Source: Nitrobacter winogradskyi
GTDB lineage: Bacteria > Pseudomonadota > Alphaproteobacteria > Rhizobiales > Xanthobacteraceae
Assembly (NCBI RefSeq): GCF_006539545.1
Contig: NZ_BJNF01000006.1
Span: forward strand, 1 to 63,169
Direction of reading: 5' to 3'
DNA length: 63,169 nt
In this document: piece after piece, positions 18,001 to 23,966 of the stretch
Layout of the letters: each line of letters begins with the position of its first letter
Numbering within the stretch: position 1 is the first letter of the stretch
Position numbers and translations under genes: made by a program
Notes under the pieces: model-generated
Told to the model about the DNA's origin: nothing
Database searches by the model: none
Seen by the model: the letters and a program-made list of their open reading frames with translations, nothing else

Positions 18001-18973
18001 CGGCGTCCTGCCGGCTCGGCCATGCCCGTTCAAATGCGGTGCGGCTCACCTGACTGCGGAAGGCGCGGCTCCCAGCCGGCTCGACGATCAACGCGCCGAA
18101 CAGGCCATGCCCGAGCGAACCGGCATCGCCTTCGCCTCCCGCCGGCGCGGCAAGGCTGGAGAACAGATGCGTGCCCTCGCGCAGCAACTGCCAGCGGCAA
18201 GTGACGGTCTGGCCCGGCTGGATCGCGTCCAGTCCGGTGCAGGCGCCGTGAATCTTCGATGTTTTTCCATCGCGGACCGGGATCGGCTCGACGCCGGGAA
18301 TGACGAACGAAAGTCCGCGCGTCAGAGGCCAGTCCGTACCGGGTTGGGCAGCCTCATGCGCCTCCTGCTTTTCGTGTGCGGGATCCTTGCGGCACTGCTC
18401 CTCGCCGAACGCCGTCCTGACGTCCCGCCGAACCGGCGCGAGGGCTGAGCCGTCTTCCGACCGCCGCTCCTCGCAAAAGCCGGTACCGGTGTTTTTTTCT
18501 TCAGAAAAGCTTCCGCTGACGCCGGGCTGATCTTTCCTAAGCAGGTTGGTGAAGGTGATCTCGAGAATATCGCCGGCATTGGCGCGCAGCACCAAAGGCC
18601 GCGGCCGCTTGCAGTCCCGCAGGCGAACCTCGCCCGGTTCGAGCTTGCCGTTTCCTGCCTCGGCGCCGGTCTGTTCGGCGCAGCGGTCCGCCGTCGGACG
18701 CTCCGCGTCGCTGGCCGAGGTTACGTCGCGGCGCAACGCATAGATCATTCCGAAGGGATTGAAAGAGCCAAAGCGATTGTAAACGAGCAGATGATCGAGC
18801 GCGACGACGTCGGCGTGGACGATGCGAGGCGTGTCCGCGCTGAGGGCGTGACCTGCTCCCGGCGTCAGCAGCGCGGTGCAGGCGAGAAGGGGTAATGCAA
18901 ATTTTCTTCGTCTTCGTTCATGGCTGGATGTCGAACCGGTAACCGCCTCGGCAATCTGATTCCAGGCAAACAT
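11996..18973 (-). CDS. Giant exported multicopper oxidase (2325 residues)
   Basis: One open frame of 2325 codons with a Tat/Sec-like signal (RRRRKFALPLLACTALL, cleavage near AGHALSA) and a good AGAGGG ribosome site. Copper ligands are visible: His542-Leu-His544 (HVFHLHSHQW) and His615-Cys616-His617, His621 and Met626 (FHCHLYPHFAQGM), the standard type 1/type 3 signature, then His1077-x-His1079 (GQHIHLVKF) and His1199-x-His1201 (FTHDHFAPS) with a later QQHGFYSALLIEP. These four HxH pairs could form one trinuclear site, in permuted order relative to laccases. Further cupredoxin-like blocks run to the C-terminus, including AGVWGHLHV (His2305, His2307). Bacterial MCOs this long are mainly known, from memory, as Mn(II) oxidases of Pseudomonas (MnxG, McoA). 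The substrate is not provable here. It heads an operon with propeller, SCO1 and cytochrome genes. Confidence 0.9.
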   Translation of the reverse strand: MFAWNQIAEAVTGSTSSHERRRRKFALPLLACTALLTPGAGHALSADTPRIVHADVVALDHLLVYNRFGSFNPFGMIYALRRDVTSASDAERPTADRCAEQTGAEAGNGKLEPGEVRLRDCKRPRPLVLRANAGDILEITFTNLLRKDQPGVSGSFSEEKNTGTGFCEERRSEDGSALAPVRRDVRTAFGEEQCRKDPAHEKQEAHEAAQPGTDWPLTRGLSFVIPGVEPIPVRDGKTSKIHGACTGLDAIQPGQTVTCRWQLLREGTHLFSSLAAPAGGEGDAGSLGHGLFGALIVEPAGSRAFRSQVSRTAFERAWPSRQDAVRHARSEAVDFNLTVPDSEAPGRVAAPLNNAAFSCANGNAAPVLAIRRPCDARNGSVVEEIIHGDLNAIVVPPATELAAIEPTTSESDRRKWRQAHEAQTPFREFTVIFHDELKTFYADELKQLGAFGQLSGVRDGFGINYGASGLGSTLLSNRLGIGPAANCPECMYEEFFLESWANGDPALLEVFPDDPSNVHHSYLNDKVVFRNFHAGKETHVFHLHSHQWFAGNDAGRGAYLDSQTIGPQQGFSYRIYHGGLERFASDRPGAAAPKGWWDSLGSGNRNRTPGDAIFHCHLYPHFAQGMWSLWRVHDVLEDGTRVLPDGQREARLSVLPDPETGKVRPGSVGRAGEWLDPATVAGGKPSSLGTPIPGLLPLPGQGLPPLPTYSDAAAAALDATQPLNTDTMPGYPFYVAGKPGHRSPQPPLDMARAEKHEPAGIGDAQIAALDGRSHLDGGLPRHVVTGGAAIPTVLKDLAPAQRAEVIAKKGVLARMLALGDMTSEYEHLDLELLPQQGTVLERNAMAFHGTGSGIRVFDATGREPAQRTVTLTGDPAVPAPPPIDTRLDPDSGGYPVKAIALDSVRAGPSGGAASLVDDARFAVNGSPGAPGAPFADPCSAPLLFSREGGPQLRRFDAFRSAWRQASEPFRFQADAFGAPSIMTPDPALIGFRRFDVSAVELKLIVNRAGWHDPQARINVLSAVADDYKGRWRSDAEPFFFRAFSGECIEFHHTNETPKKLKLDDFQTAVPTDTIGQHIHLVKFDVTSSDGSGNGFNYEDGTLAPDEVLERICKSRAAAGGSVMPRPHESVSETVAARTEQECAPDFIDKVATLPRLEGNNIKYFQTTIQRWFADPILSDNGENGVAGVTDRTMRTVFTHDHFAPSNIQQHGFYSALLIEPATHAICPLAEANSTTHEGKSCQTGPAATALPEFPYKLSQAAPRDLVGVRANVFLPRPDATPDGVSGDPVHIDSREYAIAIADFALLYDGRKTTGTPATAGESNGIDRLIFEATTGNPPPSADDEAEETAPASFLRERGLTPTTGDVEKLKTRQKDMRTAYGKPVAPPPRPETISQRHHDPYLVNYRNEPVPLRVGATSNGTPPSFLGNPCRLPGPQEQSFAASESGESIVRQRPLSDKGDLSQFFQSRIHGDPCTPVLEGLAGDRIVARLIQGAQEVQHTFVVEGRPARRNVDQPFPSERPLGADANGSLISRAARCASSDIARAGRPRDFPGWATIGLGDPAWTSLDRLVAGCDNPLGFVAAQEIGISEHFEVGSLFASGTAVFAPLRTREPAGATAPLSARTPGRPALDHLYHFGSTDALWNGAWGLVRSYDSSAAPDLSACLGKAPSSDAFAACVAGQGQPPIGNRIESFAALRQRVGGASSAAAEPGQQNAVEALSPTASRLTSWCPAGAPRVEAIAVAVRAGKVLDKSAVGFPGTIVDKAGMFDRDGLLLVPLEARDLGLSKPLIDYGNDSALPKSIAQIQSIAAARLKKAGDAIGSPFVLRVRAGDCLDLMVINALPGQGEPWDTHGDAPMPKIVPLNIDGDERQYGGSKSFAEWTGQPSQFRPQVTPSRNIALALPLPSPMLKPDGTLPVGVNNIAAIAPDGAGSPVFRVTRHYAGFLWSKDATIRDLAREGAFWNAIKDRIGAHIPSRLTFQLLTETPCGADQQVVIYGVNLCIDARNENDDSVPVPQDKQDQVRRIAQDGADLYFAREDIRKAAMRAIPYAFGALPIRSVGDVISHGAKGLTGTLIVEPTAIGDNGVPTGESPARDFTYRHAATVAVETPALTLQGQQASIPAGSFREHVLLWQDGLNHWRRASSGYLGLSGRPVPDCRVCDDSYDLGEKGVSYRSAPFNFRVAGRNGVRADFGLRTYPRDEDDLNAVRFPANFFAAPVSTPRLDARPADEIAIRVVHPDGRARQRAFLSMIAGYDDLFPGFGSGHSTLLAPGKAMTAWSCAPRTAGDYLWRDGPQSIFAAGVWGHLHVSNSGAGGATPCNLPRFD

Positions 18974-19022
18974 GCAACCCTCTCTGATGAGGCAGGCGTG
19001 GCCGTCCGATCCAACAATCCGG

Positions 19023-19051
19023 ACGATAATTTAAGCGCGTGAATGTGACAA
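19023..19051 (-). promoter_or_regulatory. Candidate promoter of the multicopper oxidase operon
   Basis: Minus strand TTGTCA (19046-19051), 17-bp spacer, TATCGT (19023-19028), placing a start near 19016, about 43 nt upstream of the oxidase ATG. Five of six and four of six bases match the sigma70 consensus. No obvious operator was seen in the 210-bp divergent region. Confidence 0.4.
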
Positions 19052-19183
19052 GACGCCGCCTCGCCTGTAATCAGTCAGCCTGAAGGATTTTAGGTTCGAT
19101 ACATTCTTTTAGAGATAACATTTAGATGCTTGACGATCGCGTCCGTCAGTCGACAGGAGCGATATGTGGGAAGGTTTTGTCCT

Positions 19184-20992
19184 ATGTCAGGGATTGTTGA
19201 GGGGCGCTATGCGGGAGCCTTCCAGCCCGGCGGCCTGACGGTCGAAGCCCGCATCGGGCGAAGCCATGACGGCAGGCTGGAAAACCTCAGTGGCGATGTG
19301 TTCGCCGGCCTCCGGCATGTTCTCTCGTTCATTGGCCGTGCCGGTGCATTGTCCGAAAGCACCGATGGCGGCCTGAGCGGAATGGTTTCATTCTTCTCAG
19401 CTCAAACACTTCATCATAACGGAAGCCCGATCACGGTGTCGCCGAACCGGCAAGCTGCTGATGGAAGCACGTCGATATCGCTGACGCTGGACCCGGGCGA
19501 GGGCGAAATCACCGTCGAGCTTGAATGGGCCGGACCTGAGCTGCGCAGCTTGCGGATCGATATCGACGGGCTGTCGGGACTTCCCGAGCCCGATACTTCA
19601 CTCCTCGACGGGGATCAGGATGGTCAGGATCTCGTCGCCGTGCTGAAACGGGCGTCGATCTCCTCGACCGTTCATCCGTCTCCTTTCCGGCCCGACGCAT
19701 CGGGGCGGAAACGTCACACGATGGCGGAGCTGCATGCCCTGATGCAGGACTGGAGTCCGCCGCCGCAGCAAGATAACCGGCAGTGGCGGCTGCATGTGCT
19801 GTTTGCAAATCGTTTCGACGGTCGCAACGGCGATGATGTGACAGGCATCATGTATGATGTCGAGCCGGGCATGAGACCCTCGCGACAGGGCCTCGCCGTT
19901 TTCCTCAACAGCAACACGATCAAAGGCTGCGAGCCCGCGAACGGCCCCGATTGGCGGCGCGAAGTCTCTTTCACGCTGGTTCATGAGATCGGTCACGCCC
20001 TGAATCTTCCTCATGCCTTCGAGGATGGCCGGCCGGAGGCGTTGACCTGGATGAACTATCCCGACCGGACGGCGAATGGCGTCGCCGGGTTCTGGTCGCA
20101 GTTTCAGGGAGCGTTTGATTCCACCGAACTGGCTTTCCTGCGCCACGCCCCGTTCTGTGACATCGCGCCGGGCCAGTATGACTATGCGCAACGCGACAGC
20201 GGCCTGCTTTCGGGTGGAGGGTTTTCGGCGTTTCGCGCGGCCTGTCATCATGAGGCTGCCCCGCAGCCGGCGAAGGCCGTGCTGGCAATCGCACCGCTCA
20301 AGCCGGTCTATGCGTTCGGTGAGCCGATCTTCCTGAAAGCATCCGTCACCAACAATGGCCGCAGGCCGCTCGATGTGGCCAAGGCGCTCGACCCGAGCGA
20401 CGGGTTTCTCTCCATTCAAATTCGCTCGCCGCATGGAAAGGTCCGGCGGATAAGACCGCCTGCGATGCTGTGCCAGCGTACACCGGGTATCACGCTGCGA
20501 CACAGGCAGTCGGTCAGTTTCGACGGCATTCTCGCCTCGTTCGATGCCGAAGGGCCGATCTTCGACGCACCCGGCCGCTACCAGATCGACGCGACCTTCA
20601 CCGGCGTCGCAGGCGTTACGCTTGCCTCAAAGCCGGCCTTTCTGCGCGTTCTCCATCCCAGCCGCGCCGAGGAAATCTTCGCCATTTCCATATGGGATGA
20701 TCCGCAACTGATGCGTGCGATCTATTGCCGGCAACCTTTGCTGGCGCTGGACAGCTGGCAATGCCTTGTCGAGGAAACCGCCCGGGCGCTCTCCGTCGAT
20801 CAGGGCAATACGAGCCTGTCCTATCTGAAGTACATATCGGCAATGGGTTGGCTCTCGTCCTTCGCGCCGGCATCCCGAACCAAAAAATACCTGCCCCGGA
20901 AGCGCAAGGCCGCGTCGCATCTTTCAGTGATCGAGACGCGCGGCCTTCCGAGCGGGGTGCGGTTGCGGCGCGATGAACTCTTGCTTCGCTGA
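19184..20992 (+). CDS. Metzincin-type zinc metalloprotease
   Basis: A 602-residue protein with the extended zinc motif HEIGHALNLPH at residues 267-277 (three His ligands and catalytic Glu) and a following Met-turn, LTWMNYP, with Met290; this arrangement is that of metzincin endopeptidases. The N-terminal 180 residues and the C-terminal beta-rich region (PLKPVYAFGEPIFLKASV, an Ig-like start) were not assigned to families. The ATG at 19184 has GGAAGG upstream; the open frame extends 18 residues further but without a ribosome site. No signal peptide is visible. It is divergent from the giant oxidase operon, sharing a 210-bp intergenic region, so a functional link is possible but unproven. Confidence 0.78.
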   Translation: MSGIVEGRYAGAFQPGGLTVEARIGRSHDGRLENLSGDVFAGLRHVLSFIGRAGALSESTDGGLSGMVSFFSAQTLHHNGSPITVSPNRQAADGSTSISLTLDPGEGEITVELEWAGPELRSLRIDIDGLSGLPEPDTSLLDGDQDGQDLVAVLKRASISSTVHPSPFRPDASGRKRHTMAELHALMQDWSPPPQQDNRQWRLHVLFANRFDGRNGDDVTGIMYDVEPGMRPSRQGLAVFLNSNTIKGCEPANGPDWRREVSFTLVHEIGHALNLPHAFEDGRPEALTWMNYPDRTANGVAGFWSQFQGAFDSTELAFLRHAPFCDIAPGQYDYAQRDSGLLSGGGFSAFRAACHHEAAPQPAKAVLAIAPLKPVYAFGEPIFLKASVTNNGRRPLDVAKALDPSDGFLSIQIRSPHGKVRRIRPPAMLCQRTPGITLRHRQSVSFDGILASFDAEGPIFDAPGRYQIDATFTGVAGVTLASKPAFLRVLHPSRAEEIFAISIWDDPQLMRAIYCRQPLLALDSWQCLVEETARALSVDQGNTSLSYLKYISAMGWLSSFAPASRTKKYLPRKRKAASHLSVIETRGLPSGVRLRRDELLLR

Positions 20993-21166
20993 AGTTGCGT
21001 ATTGTCCGTCAGCCCCCGAGACAGGTTGAGGGGGTCACTCTCGTTCCCTGAAACTCCGATGAACGGAAACCCTGGTAAGCTGGCAACCGATTTTCCTTGC
21101 ATTCCGCGGACACAGGTTGCGAGCGGTCGGCGCCTTCCCTCCGATCATTCCCGAAAGCCGAAAATC

Positions 21167-21520
21167 ATGCCCATCGCGATTCCGCCGTGGCTCCTGCCGA
21201 TCCTGATGCTGTTCTGCTCGAATGTTTTCATGACTTTCGCCTGGTACGGGCATCTGAAATTCAAGGAGAGCCCGCTTCCTCTGATTGTCCTGGCCAGTTG
21301 GGGAATAGCGTTCTTCGAATAGTGGCTCGCGGTGCCGGCCAATCGCTGGGGCAGCGCGGTCTATTCGGCTGCCGAGCTCAAAACCATTCAGGAAGTGATC
21401 ACACTTGTCGTTTTTGCCGGATTCTCGGTGCTGTATCTGAAACAGCCGTTGGGCTGGAATCACGGTCTGGGCTTCGCGTTCGTTGCCCTCGGCGCGTTCT
21501 TCATCTTCCACAAATGGTGA
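21167..21520 (+). pseudogene. DUF486 family membrane protein, interrupted by an amber codon
   Basis: Read through, this is a complete DUF486 protein of about 117 residues with four membrane segments: it begins MPIAIPPWLLPILMLFCSN, continues FMTFAWYGHLKFKESPLPL, and ends GFAFVALGAFFIFHKW. A single in-frame TAG at 21320-21322 falls in AFFE-stop-WLAVPANRWGS, where relatives normally have Tyr (FFEYxxAVPANR). Both halves are in the same frame and otherwise intact, so this is one substitution (TAT/TAC to TAG), a recent inactivation, or a sequencing error. DUF486 proteins are small DMT-like membrane proteins of unknown function. Confidence 0.85.
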
Positions 21521-21534
21521 TCGCGCGGTGGCTA

Positions 21535-21662
21535 TAGCGTTTTCGAGCGAAGCATGTCCTCGGGCCTGAGCCCTAAGGATGGAATCCGGTTCGCGTCAAG
21601 AAAACGCGTCAAAACATAAAGCTGGAGTCTTTCACCGTTTCCATGAACCGTGAAAGACTCTA
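21535..21662 (+). repeat. Dispersed intergenic repeat, family A, copy 2
   Basis: Starts TAGCGTTTTCGAGCGAAGCA, then a CCTCGGGCCTGAGC segment, CCGGTTCGCGTCAAGAAAAC and GCGTCAAAAC, and ends in a hairpin with an 11-bp stem GAGTCTTTCAC/GTGAAAGACTC. It sits between the DUF486 pseudogene and the convergent metallophosphoesterase gene, and its hairpin could act as a terminator. Confidence 0.85.
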
Positions 21663-22565
21663 GATGAGCTGTGTCCGCTGCAATTCGCTGATTTCCTTGC
21701 GCTTGATCGCTGCCTGGTCGGCGAAGCCGCGCACCCGTTGCTCGCAGCGCCAGCCGTTCCCGTCCGGCGTGATTGTGAACAGGTTGTAGGCGGCGGGCGG
21801 ATAATGCCGATGCGGCATCGCGGAGGCCGACGGCACGCCGATGGCGGGAATGCGGCCCTGCGGTCCGTCGAACCACATGGTCGAATGGATATGATCATGG
21901 CCATGCAGGATCAGGTTCACGCCGCGACGCTTCAGAAGATCCAGCAGCGCGTCGGCATCCGTCAGCCGTTTGTGCGAGTCTTTCGAAGACAGCGGATGAT
22001 GGATCAGCAGCACCCGAAAGTTCGGGTCGCTCTCAAGCTGTGACAGCCCGCGATCCAGCGCATCGAGCTGTTTGGGGCCGAGCCGGCCCGTGGCCATGAA
22101 TGGACGCGTCGGTACCGACGACGACGCTCCGATCAGCGTCAGCGGCCCTCTGCGTCGCAGGAATGGAAATGAAAGCGGCGTCCCTTCGCGGACGCTATCG
22201 CCGCGCATATAGTCTTCCCATTCGGAGATCTGTTTCTGTGTCGGGCGAACATAGGCATCGTGGTTGCCGGGCACGAGGGTGACGTCGTAGGGAGCGCCGA
22301 CCTCGCTTAGCCATGCGCGCGCCTGCGTGAACTCGTCCGGGAGGGCGAGATTGATGAGATCGCCGGTGACAGCGATATGGTCGGGCGATTGCGCCTTGAT
22401 ATCGGCGACCAGGGCGTCCAGCACATCGCGCCGATGGATGGCGTGCCGGCCGCGCTTCCAGTTCAGATAGCCGATCGCGCGCTTGCCTGCGAGCTGATGC
22501 AGTCGCAGCGGAGGCAGCGGTCCAAGATGCGGATCGGACAGGTGTGCGAGCGTGAGTACGGTCAT
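21660..22565 (-). CDS. Metallophosphoesterase
   Basis: A 301-residue calcineurin-like phosphoesterase. The dinuclear metal motifs are complete: DPH (Asp11, His13) at the N-terminus, AVTGDLINL, VPGNHDAY, LLIHHPL and the C-terminal HGHDHIH. Family members hydrolyse phosphodiesters, cyclic nucleotides or phosphoproteins; the substrate is not evident. The start, MTVLTLAHLSDPHLG, is canonical. The gene is convergent with the DUF486 pseudogene and divergent from a NUDIX gene. Confidence 0.9.
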   Translation of the reverse strand: MTVLTLAHLSDPHLGPLPPLRLHQLAGKRAIGYLNWKRGRHAIHRRDVLDALVADIKAQSPDHIAVTGDLINLALPDEFTQARAWLSEVGAPYDVTLVPGNHDAYVRPTQKQISEWEDYMRGDSVREGTPLSFPFLRRRGPLTLIGASSSVPTRPFMATGRLGPKQLDALDRGLSQLESDPNFRVLLIHHPLSSKDSHKRLTDADALLDLLKRRGVNLILHGHDHIHSTMWFDGPQGRIPAIGVPSASAMPHRHYPPAAYNLFTITPDGNGWRCEQRVRGFADQAAIKRKEISELQRTQLI

Positions 22566-22791
22566 CTGGCGCCGCCGGTCGGAACGCCGGGGACAAACAC
22601 CGTCGCACCGGCAATGGCGATCCGGTGCGTTGCCCGCCGCGATGGCGTGCCGCTTTCCCTGTCATGAAGCTGCTTCACTTTTACCTCGTATCCGGGAATA
22701 TTCTGAGGTTTTGGCAAGAGCGCCGCTGTGATGCAAGCGATCATGCGAAAGCAAGTGCTCGCTTCGCGCGGTGTCGGGGGCTTACGATATC

Positions 22792-23280
22792 ATGAACTTT
22801 CACCGTTTGCGGCGCTTTGAGGAGTCCGCGCGTCGCCGGCTGTTTCATCTGTATTTTCGGTTCGCCCGCGGCATGACGCTCGGCGTGCGCGGCGTGGTGC
22901 TCGACGCCGATAACAGGATTTTTCTGGTCAGGCACAGCTATGTGGCGGGCTGGCATTTGCCCGGCGGTGGCGTCGAGGTCGGCGAGGCGTCGCGTACGGC
23001 GCTGGAGCGCGAGCTCATGGAGGAAGGGCGAATCGAAATCTGCGGCGAGCCGGTGTTGCACGGTATTTTTTTCAACAGCCATGTTTCGCGGCGTGATCAC
23101 GTCACCGTCTATGTCGTCCGCGACTTCCGGCAGGATCGCAAGCCCGAGCCAAACCGGGAGATCATCGATTGCGGTTTTTTCGCCGCCGATGCCCTGCCGG
23201 CCGACACCACGGCCGGTACGCGGCTGCGGATCGCGGAAGTCCTTTATCACGAAGCGCCCGTTCCCACCTGGCGCGGGTGA
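22792..23280 (+). CDS. NUDIX hydrolase
   Basis: A 162-residue NUDIX domain protein starting MNFHRLRRFEES. The Nudix box spans GGGVEVGEASRTALERELM followed by EEG, giving the metal-binding REL-MEE core, preceded by RHSYVAGWHLPGG. These enzymes cleave nucleoside diphosphates linked to another moiety; the exact substrate cannot be read. Seven extra residues are possible if an upstream ATG at 22771 is used. An acetyltransferase gene follows after 79 bp on the same strand. Confidence 0.88.
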   Translation: MNFHRLRRFEESARRRLFHLYFRFARGMTLGVRGVVLDADNRIFLVRHSYVAGWHLPGGGVEVGEASRTALERELMEEGRIEICGEPVLHGIFFNSHVSRRDHVTVYVVRDFRQDRKPEPNREIIDCGFFAADALPADTTAGTRLRIAEVLYHEAPVPTWRG

Positions 23281-23359
23281 CCGGACCGGCCGCAATCAGC
23301 GGCCGCGAGCAGTGGCAGGTGATGGACCGCGCCCCTGGCAGATGCTATCCGCCTTCCTC

Positions 23360-23887
23360 ATGTCAGATCTGTCCCTTACCCTCCTGACCGAAACCGCTGG
23401 TGACGCGCAGGCCATCGAGCGTCTGCATGAACGCACCTTCGGTCCCGGCCGTTTCGTGCTCAGCGCTTACCGCCTGCGCGAGCATGTCGATCATTTGCTT
23501 GAACTTTCCGTGACCGCGCGCATCGGCACGCTGCTGGTCGGCTCGGTCCGGTTGCTGCCGGTCTGCATCGGCGACACGCCGGCGCTGCTCCTCGGTCCGC
23601 TGACGGTCGAGCCGCCGTTCCGCGGCCGGGGGATCGGGCACGCGCTGCTTGAGCGCGCGCTCGAAGACGCGAAAGCGAAGGGGCATCGTCTCGTCGTGCT
23701 TGTCGGCGATGAATCCTATTACGGTCGCTCCGGTTTCAGGATGATTCCGAAAGGACAGGCCGACATGCCGGGCCCGGTCGATCGGGCGCGGCTGTTGGTG
23801 TGTGAGCTGGCTCCTAGCGCGTTCGAGGGCGTGTCCGGCATGATCCGGCCGGACTGGGCGTTCGCGCGGGAGGCCGTGGTAAGCTGA
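23360..23887 (+). CDS. GNAT family N-acetyltransferase
   Basis: A 175-residue acetyl-CoA-dependent acyltransferase. The acetyl-CoA binding signature is LGPLTVEPPFRGRGIGHALL (the R-G-x-G-I-G loop), followed by LVGDESYYGRSGFR, a pattern common in YhbS-like GNATs. The ATG at 23360 begins MSDLSLTLLTE; the longer open frame upstream overlaps the NUDIX gene and is unlikely. Substrate unknown. It ends 80 bp before the convergent TonB receptor gene, with a hairpin between them. Confidence 0.88.
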   Translation: MSDLSLTLLTETAGDAQAIERLHERTFGPGRFVLSAYRLREHVDHLLELSVTARIGTLLVGSVRLLPVCIGDTPALLLGPLTVEPPFRGRGIGHALLERALEDAKAKGHRLVVLVGDESYYGRSGFRMIPKGQADMPGPVDRARLLVCELAPSAFEGVSGMIRPDWAFAREAVVS

Positions 23888-23927
23888 GATAGACGCTCTT
23901 TGCTGTTGGCAATCCGCCGTTTGGTGC

Positions 23928-23957
23928 GGTGATGCCGGGCACAAGCCGGGCATCACC
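23928..23957. terminator. Hairpin between convergent genes
   Basis: GGTGATGCC and GGCATCACC form a 9-bp stem separated by a short GGGCACAAGCCG loop. There is no T-tract on either side, so it may be a bidirectional pause or a remnant of repeat family B, which shares the GCCGGGCA-type arms. Confidence 0.45.
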
Positions 23958-23966
23958 GGGACGCAT

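Noticed and set aside
21002-21322. 106-codon frame taken as a complete gene
   Set aside because: Its 5' part before 21167 has no family similarity and the 3' end is cut by the amber codon; it is the front half of the broken DUF486 gene.
22562-22744. 60-codon minus-strand frame ending in the metallophosphoesterase start
   Set aside because: The ATGA-type overlap is suggestive, but there is no ribosome site, domain or hydrophobic pattern to support a gene.
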